From assembly GCA_963709765.1 (NCBI GenBank), contig CAVPXL010000002.1, positions 186,001 through 250,000 on the forward strand: a DNA stretch of 64,000 bases, given 5' to 3'. The position numbers and the translations under genes were made by a program. Of the stretch, positions 1 through 8,962 are shown one piece after another. This stretch comes from Roseitranquillus sp963709765 (GTDB lineage: Bacteria > Pseudomonadota > Alphaproteobacteria > Rhodobacterales > Rhodobacteraceae). The notes under the pieces are model-generated. The model was not told the origin of the DNA, did no database searches, and worked only from the letters and a program-made list of their open reading frames with translations. Numbering within the stretch: position 1 is the first letter of the stretch; every line of letters begins with the position of its first letter.

Positions 1-1421
1 TTACCCCCAAGCAAGACCATCGCCTTGACCCGCCCAGCGAGAATCCCTTCGCAGGCATGGACGGCGTTCAACCCCTCCTCGTCGGGTGGCTCGATGCCGA
101 ACAGATCGCGCAGCTTGTCGGCCGGCATGTGCGACGACTTCTCGCCGATGCCGACTGTGCGCTGCCCCTGAACATTGGAATGGCCTCTTACCGGCGAGAT
201 ACCGGCGCCGAGCCGCCCGATATTTCCCCGCATCATCAGCAGATTGCAGAGCATGCCAAGGTTGAGCCAGCCGTTCACATGCTGGGTCAGACCCATGCCA
301 TAGATCCCGATGGCCTTCTCCGCGCCAAGATAGATCTCGGCCGCCTCTTCGATCATCTCCCGGCGCAATCCGGAATGGCGCTCGATTTCAGACCAGGAGG
401 TTTCCCTGACCGCCTCCTCCGTCGCCCGGAACCCTTCGGTTTCGCTGGCAATGAACTCATGATCGAGAACGGTCCCGGGCGCCGCATCTTCCGCGGCAAG
501 CGCGCATTTCATTAGCCCCGCCAGCACCGCAATGTCACCACCCGGCCGCACCTGGTAGTATTTCTCGGAGATTTGGGTAGGCGATCCCACGGTCATCTGG
601 ACGATGTCCTGCGGGTCGACGAACTCGATCAATCCGCGCTCGCGAACCGGGTTGAAGGTCACGATCCGGCAGCCCCGTTCCACGGCCGCTTTCAGGACGT
701 GAAGGAAGCGCGGGCTGTTGGTGCCGGTATTCTGTCCGAAGAAGAAGATCGTGTCGCAATGGTCGAAATCCTCCAGCGTGCAGGTGCCAACCGGCGTGCC
801 GATGAAGGTCTGCAGGTTCACCGAGGTCGTCTCATGGCACATGTTCGACGATTGCGGCAGGTTCTGGTGACCCATCGCGCGCGCGAACAATGCGTAGAGA
901 TAGGATGCCTCGAGGCCAGCGTGGCCAGACGCGTAGAACACCGCCTCCTTCGGATCCAGGGCGCGGAGTTCCCGGCCGATCTCCGCGAAGGCCTCCGACC
1001 ATGAAACCGGGACATAGCGGTCGCTGCCGGCGTCATAGCGCATCGGCTCCGTGAGACGCCCCGCCATTTCGAGATCATGATCGTGCCACCCGCGCAGATC
1101 CGAGACCGGGTGGCCGGCGAAGAAGTTGGCGTCGGCGCGACGGGTATCGAGCTCCCACAGCGTCGCCTTGGCGCCATTTTCGCAGAACTCGAACTTGTGC
1201 GGATCGGCCGGCTTTGCCCAGGCGCAGGAGGTGCACATCACGCCCTTCGGCTTGTTCAACTTCGCCAGTATGGAGAGGGCGCGGGTGGAACTGCTCGCTT
1301 CGCCGAAAATGCGCGAGACGCCGCGCAGAGATCCCCACCCGCCGGCGGCATTCTCATCGCATGGCGTGTCGGGATCCTGACCAGCGGATCCGTGGCTGGG
1401 GGTGTTGGGGGGAGGCCGCAT
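1..1421 (-). CDS. FdhF/YdeP-family molybdopterin oxidoreductase (3' end beyond window)
   Basis: The frame stays open from ATG at 1421 to the window edge (473 codons), so the C-terminal part, including the rest of the molybdopterin domains, is missing. The N-terminus carries Cys62, Cys65 and Cys79 in the contexts MCTSCAW and FEFCENGA, the layout of the YdeP/FdhF-like alpha subunits (formate dehydrogenase relatives of unclear substrate). It continues with typical molybdopterin-binding stretches (FFGQNTGTNSPR, IYGMGLTQH, RGNIGRLGAG, PVRGHSNVQG). Such proteins are cytoplasmic and the family is linked to acid resistance or formate metabolism in other bacteria; the substrate here cannot be read from sequence. 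An imperfect tandem repeat lies just upstream of the start. Family assignment is firm, exact role is not. Confidence 0.85.
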   Translation of the reverse strand, partial: MRPPPNTPSHGSAGQDPDTPCDENAAGGWGSLRGVSRIFGEASSSTRALSILAKLNKPKGVMCTSCAWAKPADPHKFEFCENGAKATLWELDTRRADANFFAGHPVSDLRGWHDHDLEMAGRLTEPMRYDAGSDRYVPVSWSEAFAEIGRELRALDPKEAVFYASGHAGLEASYLYALFARAMGHQNLPQSSNMCHETTSVNLQTFIGTPVGTCTLEDFDHCDTIFFFGQNTGTNSPRFLHVLKAAVERGCRIVTFNPVRERGLIEFVDPQDIVQMTVGSPTQISEKYYQVRPGGDIAVLAGLMKCALAAEDAAPGTVLDHEFIASETEGFRATEEAVRETSWSEIERHSGLRREMIEEAAEIYLGAEKAIGIYGMGLTQHVNGWLNLGMLCNLLMMRGNIGRLGAGISPVRGHSNVQGQRTVGIGEKSSHMPADKLRDLFGIEPPDEEGLNAVHACEGILAGRVKAMVLLGG

Positions 1422-1427
1422 GTCTGT

Positions 1428-1478
1428 ATCACTCTTTCGGGAAGTCCGGAAGATCACTCTTTCTGGAAATCCCGGAAG
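1428..1478. repeat. Imperfect 25/26-bp tandem direct repeat upstream of the FdhF/YdeP-like gene
   Basis: Two adjacent copies start ATCACTCTTTC and end CCGGAAG (1428-1452 and 1453-1478). They differ by two substitutions and one indel. The first copy begins 7 bases upstream of the leftward ATG at 1421. The position suggests a regulator site or 5'-leader element, but no known consensus is recognised. Confidence 0.5.
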
Positions 1479-1905
1479 TGTTCGGACCAAGCTGAACAAG
1501 GAAACGAACATGAGGTTTGGATGGTTCCGGTCTCGTCGGCTCACGTCCGTTCGGAGCATCACCCGGCACGGCGGAAGCCGCGCGACGCAGCCCTGCCGGC
1601 AAGGAAGCTGCGCATGAGATTCGGTTGGACGAACGAGTCGCGTTCGCGACAGCGAGGGAACGATCTGCGGAGCAGCCGCTCTTTGCGTCTGAACGAGACT
1701 GAACCGCAATCCAACGGTGGACTGCTCGATCGATCGGAAAATCGATAGGGCGAACCGACCACCAGGCCCACCGTTCGTGGCAGCAGGCGGACAGGTTCGC
1801 GGCGACGTGAACGCTATAGGAGAGGCCGAACTCGCATGCTTCATCAGTTGTCGCAGCTACAGGTTCACACGCGGCGATTGGAAAGAACTCGACGGGATCC
1901 GCCAT
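1479..1905. other. Intergenic stretch without a recognised gene
   Basis: This is the 427-base remainder of the gap between the FdhF/YdeP-like start and the 3' end of the transglutaminase-like gene. Open frames exist on both strands but give low-complexity Arg/Ser/Ala-rich translations typical of GC-rich shadow frames. A small dyad GTCGCG-TT-CGCGAC sits at 1637-1650. No tRNA, terminator or coding signal is seen. Confidence 0.4.
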
Positions 1906-2787
1906 TCAATTGGCAATCTTCTCGACGGAAACCTCGACCTCCATGCCTAGAAAGACACTCCCGGGGCTGCAATAGGTGCCACTCAGCGGTAAGGCCTGGG
2001 TCGGCGTGCGCGTGGTGGCGACACGCAAGAGGTTGCGCCCCGCAATGATCCGGTTCGTGGGATCAAACTCGATCCAGCCTGCGCCCGGAACGAAAACATC
2101 GGCCCATGCGTGGGTCGAGCCACCACCGCTCAGCCCTTGGTCGTCGCTTTCGTCGCTGGCAGGATCGTAGAGGTAGCCGGTGACGAAGCGCGCTGCGAAC
2201 CCGAGCAAGCGCGCAACTTCGATGAAGAGCACCGCGAAGTCACGGCAGGTGCCACTGCCCAGTTCGATCGTCTTCGCGGGTGTCTGGACGCCGCGGATCT
2301 CGCGTCGACCATACACAAAATCACGATGGATCACGCTGGCGAGCTCGTTGAGCAACTGGAGCGTGTCGTCGAGACCGGTCCGCAGCGAGAGAGCCATCCA
2401 GCTGACAAGTCTTTCCCGTTCGTCCGGGTGTTGCAGCATCAGCATCGGCGCCAGGTCGATCGCCTCTTCCTGATCGTAGGAGAACGGATAGGGACCCGTG
2501 TGACGGGTGAGGCGATCCAGCGGATCGTCGTAGCCATAACGCCTCAGCGTCAGCTCGCTCGCAATGACGAGTTTGTCCGAAGCGTCCGCGAATGTCAGCA
2601 ACGCCACCGAATTGCCGAAAGTGTCGAACGCCCATCGCACGTCAGCGTTCGGCGTGACGGTGAGGCTCGAGTTGATGAGCCGCATATCGTGACTGTCGCG
2701 TGGACGTATCATCAGCCGGTGAAGGCCGAATTTCGCGGGCCTGTCGTAGGAATAACTGGTACGATGACGAACGCGAAACGTCGTCAT
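1906..2787 (-). CDS. Transglutaminase-like cysteine protease-fold protein with N-terminal beta domain
   Basis: The 293-residue protein begins with the bacterial transglutaminase-like N-terminal domain (FRVRHRTSYSYDRPAKFG) and has a C-terminal transglutaminase core. The papain-like triad is complete: Cys181 in GTCRDFA, His226 in STHAWADVF and Asp242 in EFDPTN. No signal peptide is seen, so a cytoplasmic location is inferred. Family members are thought to be proteases or amidases; none is assigned a substrate. It is divergently transcribed from a second transglutaminase-like gene about 100 bases away, suggesting shared control. Confidence 0.85.
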   Translation of the reverse strand: MTTFRVRHRTSYSYDRPAKFGLHRLMIRPRDSHDMRLINSSLTVTPNADVRWAFDTFGNSVALLTFADASDKLVIASELTLRRYGYDDPLDRLTRHTGPYPFSYDQEEAIDLAPMLMLQHPDERERLVSWMALSLRTGLDDTLQLLNELASVIHRDFVYGRREIRGVQTPAKTIELGSGTCRDFAVLFIEVARLLGFAARFVTGYLYDPASDESDDQGLSGGGSTHAWADVFVPGAGWIEFDPTNRIIAGRNLLRVATTRTPTQALPLSGTYCSPGSVFLGMEVEVSVEKIAN

Positions 2788-2890
2788 CAGGCGGTTTCGA
2801 TATTCAAGGGATTCGTCCGATCTGGTTGCGCGGCGCGCAAGATGCTCCAGCGCCCATCATTTCATGTTCAGCCCATACAAGGAAGCCACC

Positions 2891-3781
2891 GTGTTCATTC
2901 GTTTCGGATTTGAGATAGCCTTTGAAACCGCAGTGAAATTGCCTCTCATCCTGGCGCTTTCTCCGCACTCTTCATTTGCCGGACGCGTCATCGGTGTCGA
3001 TCGCATCAGCGCGGACCCTCACGTCGCCATCGAGGAATTCCTCGACCCGTTCGACAATCGCCGCGCCCGGCTGGAAGCCCCGGTCGGCGACTTGCGGTTG
3101 TGGTCGGACAACATTGTCGAGGATGACGGCGCGCCGGACGTCTTCAACTGGGATGCCCGCCAGCATGAAGTCATTCAGCTGCCGCCCGAGACGCTGCCCT
3201 TTCTCACGGCAAGCCGGTACTGCAAATCGGACGCTCTTTCCGCGCAAGCCTGGGCGCTGTTCGGCGCGACCCGGCCCGGATGGGCGCGGGTGCAGGAGAT
3301 ATGCAACTACGTCCACAACCACCTGACGTTCGGATACAAGTTCGGAAGACCGACCAAGACCGCGGCCGAAGCGTTGCGGGAAGGAACCGGCGTCTGTCGC
3401 GACTTCGCGCACCTCGCGATCACGTTCTGCCGCGCGATGAACATTCCGGCGCGCTATGCAAGCGGCTATCTTGGTGACATCGGCGTGCCCCCGTCCGGGC
3501 CGGGCGACTTCTGCGCGTGGTTCGAGGCCTATCTGGAAGGCCGCTGGTACACCTTCGATGCCCGCTACAACACGCCGCGGATCGGCCGGATCCTCATGGT
3601 CCGCGGCCGCGACGCCGCCGACGGCGCAATGATCACGTCGTTCGGGAGCTACCGGCTGAAGCACTTCAAGGTCTGGACCGAAGAAGTGGCGGAGCGATCA
3701 TCCAAGTCGGCGCTCGTCGAGCTGCTCGATACCCGTCCGGACACGCCCGCGTTGACCCTGGAAATGGCCGGCACGGCCTGA
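2891..3781 (+). CDS. Transglutaminase-like protein, active-site His replaced by Cys
   Basis: I start this gene at GTG 2891 because AAGGA lies just upstream and the translation then begins FIRFGFEIAFE, the expected N-terminus of this family. An in-frame upstream start at 2864 would add nine unconserved residues. Cys169 sits in GVCRDFAH and Asp223 in WYTFDARY, but the position where a catalytic His is expected reads GDFCAW (Cys208). From memory, a Ser replaces this His in several homologues of the subfamily, so hydrolytic activity is uncertain. The protein (296 residues) has no signal peptide. It is divergent from the intact-triad paralogue at 1906-2787. Confidence 0.8.
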   Translation: MFIRFGFEIAFETAVKLPLILALSPHSSFAGRVIGVDRISADPHVAIEEFLDPFDNRRARLEAPVGDLRLWSDNIVEDDGAPDVFNWDARQHEVIQLPPETLPFLTASRYCKSDALSAQAWALFGATRPGWARVQEICNYVHNHLTFGYKFGRPTKTAAEALREGTGVCRDFAHLAITFCRAMNIPARYASGYLGDIGVPPSGPGDFCAWFEAYLEGRWYTFDARYNTPRIGRILMVRGRDAADGAMITSFGSYRLKHFKVWTEEVAERSSKSALVELLDTRPDTPALTLEMAGTA

Positions 3782-3812
3782 ACCTTGTCCCTTGTGGCGT
3801 CTTCGACAAGGC

Positions 3813-4607
3813 TCACCGGTTTCCACATCCGCGACAAGCGCAGGGACGCCGCCTCCGGGTGGCGCCCGCAGGTGAACGCCCGCACCAACTCTGGCTCAAG
3901 TCCCTCGCGAGCGTGCCGCCCAGATGAGGCCACGACGGACGATCTCCTGCACCTTGGGATGGCGTAAGGTCGTCAAGCGCGTGGCCGATCGAGCAGTAGA
4001 ACACACGACCCTTGTCCCAGCGGCGGGTCCAGACGACCGGGATCACGGTGCCCTCGATCCACCACAGGTGTTCGCCGGAAAAGGTCGTCGTTGCCAGCAC
4101 CTCGTTCGACGGGTCCACGAGCATGTAGTACTGCTCGGAATTAAGCCGGAACGAGCCGATCCCATGCATGATCGGGTGCGCGGGGCGGGTCACCGTCACA
4201 TCGTAGTCGATGTAGTCGTCGACCGGCACCGGGTTGTCAGGCCAGCCCGGTGGATGCGCGACGAACTGGCCGCCGATCAGAAAGTGGTAGGTCGGGCGGT
4301 CGCGGAAGGCGTCCCCCATGTGTCCGTGCCAGCCGCCAATCCCGCAGCCGGCCGCGACCAGGGCGAGCAGGCCGTCCTCCTCTTCCTTCGTCATGTTGCC
4401 GAATTCGGGCCGGTGGGCCGAGCGGGCGGAGGACCAGATCGGCACGATCAGGTCGATGTCACGCATCCCGTCGGGGTCGGCCAGCGGTGCCAGCGTGTCG
4501 TGGACGTCGACTTCGAAGCCGTCGGTACTGAGAAGGTGGCGGCACCATTCGGCAAAGGCCGACGGATCGTGGCCCTCCCATCCGCCGGCGAAAATTGCGG
4601 CTTTCAT
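3813..4607 (-). CDS. ThuA-domain protein, C-terminus frameshifted
   Basis: The first 215 residues are a ThuA (trehalose-utilisation, glutamine-amidotransferase-like fold) domain: KAAIFAGGWEGHDP at the start, GCGIGGWHGHMGDAF in the middle and GRVFYCSIGHALDDLT near the end. After codon 3963-3965 the frame runs into an Arg-rich nonsense tail. Skipping the single base 3962 restores HPKVQEIVRRGLIWAAR and a stop at 3896-3898, giving the expected protein of about 236 residues. It is therefore either a one-base sequence error or a fresh frameshift. It is the last gene of the leftward sugar operon, and its start overlaps the stop of the dehydrogenase gene upstream (ATGA). ThuA proteins are linked to sugar or disaccharide metabolism; the reaction is unknown. 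Confidence 0.8.
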   Translation of the reverse strand: MKAAIFAGGWEGHDPSAFAEWCRHLLSTDGFEVDVHDTLAPLADPDGMRDIDLIVPIWSSARSAHRPEFGNMTKEEEDGLLALVAAGCGIGGWHGHMGDAFRDRPTYHFLIGGQFVAHPPGWPDNPVPVDDYIDYDVTVTRPAHPIMHGIGSFRLNSEQYYMLVDPSNEVLATTTFSGEHLWWIEGTVIPVVWTRRWDKGRVFYCSIGHALDDLTPSQGAGDRPSWPHLGGTLARDLSQSWCGRSPAGATRRRRPCACRGCGNR

Positions 4608-5461
4608 CGATTCTCCTCACGCAGAAAGCTGACAAGCGAGGCCATGTCGCGTTCGGCGAAACCTCGCGCGGCGGCCAGGCGGAGCTGATCGAGGTTCAGC
4701 CGTCCCTGCGGCAACGCGAGACCGAGCGTTTCGGCGAGATGCGCCGTTACCTCCATGTCCTTGCGGGCAAGCGCCACCGTGAAGGTCACGGGGTGAGCGG
4801 CCTCGTCGAGATAAAGCGGGCGTCGGTAGCTCAGCATCGGCGCTGCGGCTGCCGAAACCTCGATCACGTCGAAGGCTGTCCCGGGCGCAATGTCCGCGGC
4901 CTCGGCCAGCGTCAGCGCCTCGGCGACGGACTGGTTCAGGCCATGGATCAGCGAGTTGACGATGAGCTTCATCACCGCGCCAGCGCCGGAACGGCCGAGG
5001 CAGATCGTCCTGCGTCCCAAGGCCTCGAAAATCGGCATCAGGGGCGCCGCGGTCGCCTCGTCGGCACCGACCATGATCACCAGCGCAGCGTCTTCGGCCG
5101 CCTGCGTCGCGCCCGAGACCGGCGCGTCGATCACCAGCCGCTCGCCCGCCGCCTCGCGCAGGGCGGAAAGGTGGTCGGGACTCATTGTTCCCATCTCGAT
5201 GAAGGTGCGCGCGCCGGTCTCGGCGGCGAAGAAGCCCTCAGGGCCGAGATGCACCGCCTCGGACGCCGCGTCGTCAGCGAGCATCGTCACGACCACGTCG
5301 CTTTCTTCGGCCAGCGCGCGCGGCGTCTCCGCGACCCGGCCACCGAAATCGGCAGCGGGCCCGGGCGAGCGGTTCCAGACCGTCACGTCATGACCGGCGC
5401 TGACGAGATTCCGCGCCATCCGCGCCCCCATCCGGCCGAGACCGGCGAAACCGACACGCAT
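4604..5461 (-). CDS. NAD(P)-dependent beta-hydroxyacid dehydrogenase (3-hydroxyisobutyrate dehydrogenase family)
   Basis: The 285-residue protein has an N-terminal Rossmann motif (GFAGLGRMGARMA), the family substrate loop DAPVSG at 112-117 and the catalytic lysine Lys165 in GAGAVMKLIVNS. These mark the 3-hydroxyisobutyrate/tartronate-semialdehyde reductase family, which oxidises or reduces short beta-hydroxyacids in the cytoplasm. The start abuts the stop of the ABC ATPase gene (shared base 5461) and its end overlaps the ThuA gene, so it is cotranscribed with a sugar-type transporter. The substrate is inferred only to be a hydroxyacid intermediate of the imported compound. Confidence 0.85.
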   Translation of the reverse strand: MRVGFAGLGRMGARMARNLVSAGHDVTVWNRSPGPAADFGGRVAETPRALAEESDVVVTMLADDAASEAVHLGPEGFFAAETGARTFIEMGTMSPDHLSALREAAGERLVIDAPVSGATQAAEDAALVIMVGADEATAAPLMPIFEALGRRTICLGRSGAGAVMKLIVNSLIHGLNQSVAEALTLAEAADIAPGTAFDVIEVSAAAAPMLSYRRPLYLDEAAHPVTFTVALARKDMEVTAHLAETLGLALPQGRLNLDQLRLAAARGFAERDMASLVSFLREENR

Positions 5462-6960
5462 CAGGCGACCCTGTTGCCAAGGCCGGAGATCGCCTGCACG
5501 AGGCTGTCCTCGGTCACCTCGTCAGACGTGAACTCGCGCATCACCTCACCATGATACATGGCAATGATGCGATCCGAAACGTGCAGCACCTCGGGCATCT
5601 CGGACGAGATGACGATGACGGCGTAGCCCGAGCGCGCAAGCTCGCGGATCAGGTTATGAATTTCGGACTTGGAGCCGACGTCGATGCCGCGGGTGGGCTC
5701 GTCGACGATGAGCACGCGGGGGTGCATTGCGAGCCACTTGCCGATGACGATCTTCTGCTGGTTGCCGCCCGAGAGGTTGCCGACAATCTGCCGCCAGGAC
5801 GGCGTCTTGATCTGCAACCTGTCCCGGTATTGATCGTAGATCGCGATTTCCGCGCCGTTCGCCACGAACGGACCGGCGGTCAGGTCGTCGACCTGCGGCA
5901 GGGTCATGTTGTCCCGGCAGTTCATGCCGAGGACCAGCCCCTGCTCCTTCCGGCTTTCGGGCACCAGTGAGATCCCGGCCGCGATCGCCTCGACCGGCGA
6001 GCCGATCGTGACCTCCTCGCCGTCCAGCAGGATCTGGCCGCCAGACGGATCGCGCAGACCGAAGAGCGTTTCCGCAATCTCCGTCCGCCCAGCGCCCACG
6101 AGGCCGTAGAAGCCCAGGACTTCGCCTGAACGGACCTGAAAGCTCACGTCTTTGAACAGATCGCCACACGACAGGTCGCGCACCTCGAGAGCGACGTCGC
6201 CCAGCTCGCCGTGCTGGACGTTCCGCGACAAGTCGAGGCTGCGGCCGATCATCAGCTGCGTCACCTCGTCCTCGTTGGTATCCGCGGTAACAAGCGTGCC
6301 GCGGTAGCCGCCGTCGCGCAAAACACTTATGCGGTCGGAGATCGTAAAGATCTCCTCCATCCGGTGCGAAATGTAGACGATGGCCACGCCCTGGCTCTTG
6401 AGGTCGCGGATCACGTCGAACAACACGACCTTTTCGGCATCGGTAAGCGAAGCCGTCGGCTCGTCGAAGATCACCGCCTTGGCGTCGACAGTGAGCGCGC
6501 GGGCGATCTCGACCATCTGTTTCTTGGCGATCGAAAGCGACGAAACGCGGGTCTTCGGGCCGAAGTCGCAATTGAGCTTCTCAAGGATCGCCCCCGCCCG
6601 CTCGTGCAGCGTGGTCCAGTCGACTCGACCAAAGCTGCGACGCGGCAGCTCTCCGAGGAAGATGTTCTCTGCGGCCGACATCTCCTCGGCCAGCGACAGT
6701 TCCTGGTGGATCAGGACGACGCCCTTCGCCTTGGCCTCGAGCGGCGAGCGCAGCGACACCTCCTCCCCGTCGATGATGATACGGCCCTCGTTGGGCGCGT
6801 GCATGCCGGCGAGGACCTTCATCAACGTCGACTTGCCAGCGCCGTTCTCGCCCAGGAGAGCATGACACTCCCCCGGTGCGACTTCGAAGCTGACCCCGTC
6901 GAGCGCGCGGACGCCGGGAAAGGTCTTGACGATGCCTTCGACTTTGAGTGCGGGGGTCAT
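5461..6960 (-). CDS. Sugar ABC transporter ATP-binding protein (RbsA/MglA type, two ATPase domains)
   Basis: At 499 residues it has the normal length of the duplicated ATPases of carbohydrate (CUT2) importers. The N-terminal half has Walker A GENGAGKST at 37-45 and Walker B VIFDEPT; the usual signature is degenerate (SSLSIAKKQ). The C-terminal half has the degenerate P-loop GLVGAGRTE normal for this family, plus LSGGNQQ and LIVDEPTRG. It energises import by the two permeases encoded immediately upstream. The start overlaps the preceding permease stop by four bases, implying translational coupling. Confidence 0.92.
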   Translation of the reverse strand: MTPALKVEGIVKTFPGVRALDGVSFEVAPGECHALLGENGAGKSTLMKVLAGMHAPNEGRIIIDGEEVSLRSPLEAKAKGVVLIHQELSLAEEMSAAENIFLGELPRRSFGRVDWTTLHERAGAILEKLNCDFGPKTRVSSLSIAKKQMVEIARALTVDAKAVIFDEPTASLTDAEKVVLFDVIRDLKSQGVAIVYISHRMEEIFTISDRISVLRDGGYRGTLVTADTNEDEVTQLMIGRSLDLSRNVQHGELGDVALEVRDLSCGDLFKDVSFQVRSGEVLGFYGLVGAGRTEIAETLFGLRDPSGGQILLDGEEVTIGSPVEAIAAGISLVPESRKEQGLVLGMNCRDNMTLPQVDDLTAGPFVANGAEIAIYDQYRDRLQIKTPSWRQIVGNLSGGNQQKIVIGKWLAMHPRVLIVDEPTRGIDVGSKSEIHNLIRELARSGYAVIVISSEMPEVLHVSDRIIAMYHGEVMREFTSDEVTEDSLVQAISGLGNRVA

Positions 6961-7928
6961 GTGCGCAGCGCCTCCTTGCCGCGGCGGTTCAATTGCTTGT
7001 CGAGGAACAGGACGGCGATCAGGATCGTGCCGAGCACGACCAGCACGTAAAAGGCCGGGACCTGCATGAGGTTCATCCCGTTCCTCAGGATGCCGATCGC
7101 CAGCACCCCGCCGAGCGTGCCGATCATCGTTCCGGACCCGCCAGTGAGCTTTGTGCCGCCAAGGACAACGGCAGTGATCGTCCAGAGTTCGTACTCGCGC
7201 CCGAGGTTCGGCGTCGAGGCGCCCATCTGCGTCGAGAGCGTGACGCCGGCGAGCGCCGCGAAGAACCCCACGATCATGAAATTGATCAGCATGTGCGGCC
7301 CGACCCGGATGCCGGCGTTGACGGCCGCATCCCGGTTGCCTCCGACGGCGTAGGTGTCGCGGCCGTGAACGGTCTGCGACAGGATGAGGTGCATGATCAG
7401 CGTGCAGATCAGGAACAGCGCCGCCAGCGTGGGGAGCGGTCCGATCGCGCTCATGCCGAAGTCCGAATAGGCGAAGTTCATCGCGAAGAAGGATTGCTCC
7501 TTGGTGTACATGAACACGATTCCGCGGATGCCAAGCATCGCCCCCAGCGTGACGATGAAGGCGTCGACCCCGGTCTTCCAGACGATCAGCCCGTTCAGTG
7601 CGCCAATGAGCACACCGCAGAGCAGCGCCGCCACCACCGCGGGCAGGATCGCCCAGCCCCCCCAGGCGGCGAACATGGGCCAGCTCTGGAGATCGATGGC
7701 CAGGCTCGCGGCAAGCGCCAGTGTCGCCCCCACCGACAGATCGATGTTGCCGTTGATCATCACCATGGTCATGCCGAGCGCAATCAGACCGATGGTCGAG
7801 GTCTGCACCAGAATGTTCTCGAAGTTCTGGAGCGCGAAGAAGTGCTCGTTCGTCAGGCTGAAGAACACGAAGATCAGCACCACGAAGCCCCAGATCGGAT
7901 TGCGGATCAGGCTGTTGACTGCTTGCAT
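6957..7928 (-). CDS. Sugar ABC transporter permease (RbsC type), second permease
   Basis: The 323-residue polytopic protein contains the CUT2 permease landmarks: NGNIDLSVGATLALAASLA, FIVTLGAMLGIRGI, YAVGGNRDAAVNAGI and AVVLGGTKLTGGSGT. It lies in the inner membrane and pairs with the permease encoded at 7942-8928, which is clearly different in sequence, so the translocator is probably a heterodimer as in Lsr or Xyl-like systems. Its gene sits 13 bases after the first permease and overlaps the ATPase gene. Confidence 0.9.
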   Translation of the reverse strand: MQAVNSLIRNPIWGFVVLIFVFFSLTNEHFFALQNFENILVQTSTIGLIALGMTMVMINGNIDLSVGATLALAASLAIDLQSWPMFAAWGGWAILPAVVAALLCGVLIGALNGLIVWKTGVDAFIVTLGAMLGIRGIVFMYTKEQSFFAMNFAYSDFGMSAIGPLPTLAALFLICTLIMHLILSQTVHGRDTYAVGGNRDAAVNAGIRVGPHMLINFMIVGFFAALAGVTLSTQMGASTPNLGREYELWTITAVVLGGTKLTGGSGTMIGTLGGVLAIGILRNGMNLMQVPAFYVLVVLGTILIAVLFLDKQLNRRGKEALRT

Positions 7929-7941
7929 TGCTGTTCCCTCC

Positions 7942-8928
7942 TCAGGCGATCGGTGACAGGAGCCGGCCGCGCTTGGCGGAGATGTCGAGCCAGACGGCGA
8001 GAATGATGACGACCCATGTGACGATCCACTGCACGTAGTAGGCGTAGCCGAGCAGCAGCAGACCGTTCTGGATGAAGCCGAGGATCAACACCCCGATCAC
8101 CGTCTTGAGCACATTCCCCGACCCGCCGAGCAGCGACGTGCCGCCGAGGATCACCCCGGCGAGGACCTGCAGCTCGTAGCCCTGACCGACGTTGTTCTGG
8201 CTGCCCATGACGCGGCTGCCGAGGATGATCGCGGCGCAACCGACCGCGAAGGCCGAGATCAGGTAGGTGATGAAGACCACCCGGCTGCGCCTTATCCCCG
8301 AGAACGTCGCGGCAGTCGGGTTGCCGCCCACCGCGTAGACCTTGCGCCCGAAGGGGGTGTAGGCCATCCCGACGTGCAGGATCGCGGCGAGGCCGAGGAA
8401 GATCACGATCGGCGTCGGCACTCCCAGAATGTCGCCACGCCCGAATATCGCGAACCATGTGCCTTCCTGGTCAGCGATGTCGACGTTCTGACCACCCGAG
8501 TAGATCAGGGTCAGGCCCTGGATCGCCGACAGCATGCCGAGCGTGACGATCAGCGAGTTCAGCCGGATGAACCCGATAAGCAGCCCGTTGATCGCGCCGA
8601 TGGCCACGGTCGCCAGGAACATCACGACGATCGCCGGCGCCGGTCCGATCTTGTCGTGCAGATCAACGACAAGAACGGTCGCGAAGGACAGCATGGAGCC
8701 GACCGAAAGGTCGAGGTGTCCGCCGATCACCACCAGCGTGACGCCGACAGCGATTGTGCCCACGATTGCCGCCTGCCGAACCACGGTCATCAGGTTCTCA
8801 GGGGTCAGGAACCGGTCGGAAAAGACCGCGAATCCCACGATGAAGAGGCCGAAGGCAATCAGGATGCCCTGACGCATCACCTCCGACCGGATGTTGTGCA
8901 TGCGGTTCCGTCTCACGGCCGTGGCCAT
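7942..8928 (-). CDS. Sugar ABC transporter permease (RbsC type), first permease
   Basis: The 328-residue membrane protein has about eight to ten hydrophobic segments and the CUT2 motifs IGGHLDLSVGSMLSFATVL, LIVTLGMLSAIQGL, YAVGGNPTAATFSGI and GVILGGTSLLGGSGN. It forms the channel with the other permease for substrate delivered by the binding protein encoded at 9830-10795. It lies between the SDR gene and the second permease in the leftward operon. The upstream leader GGGAGGAGCGCGAC supplies a strong ribosome site. Confidence 0.9.
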   Translation of the reverse strand: MATAVRRNRMHNIRSEVMRQGILIAFGLFIVGFAVFSDRFLTPENLMTVVRQAAIVGTIAVGVTLVVIGGHLDLSVGSMLSFATVLVVDLHDKIGPAPAIVVMFLATVAIGAINGLLIGFIRLNSLIVTLGMLSAIQGLTLIYSGGQNVDIADQEGTWFAIFGRGDILGVPTPIVIFLGLAAILHVGMAYTPFGRKVYAVGGNPTAATFSGIRRSRVVFITYLISAFAVGCAAIILGSRVMGSQNNVGQGYELQVLAGVILGGTSLLGGSGNVLKTVIGVLILGFIQNGLLLLGYAYYVQWIVTWVVIILAVWLDISAKRGRLLSPIA

Positions 8929-8962
8929 GTCGCGCTCCTCCCTTCACCCGATCGCCGGCCCG

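Noticed and set aside
57..1748. Plus-strand open frames over the first 1.7 kb
   Set aside because: The minus strand encodes a motif-complete FdhF/YdeP-like protein through this region; the plus-strand frames are shadows.
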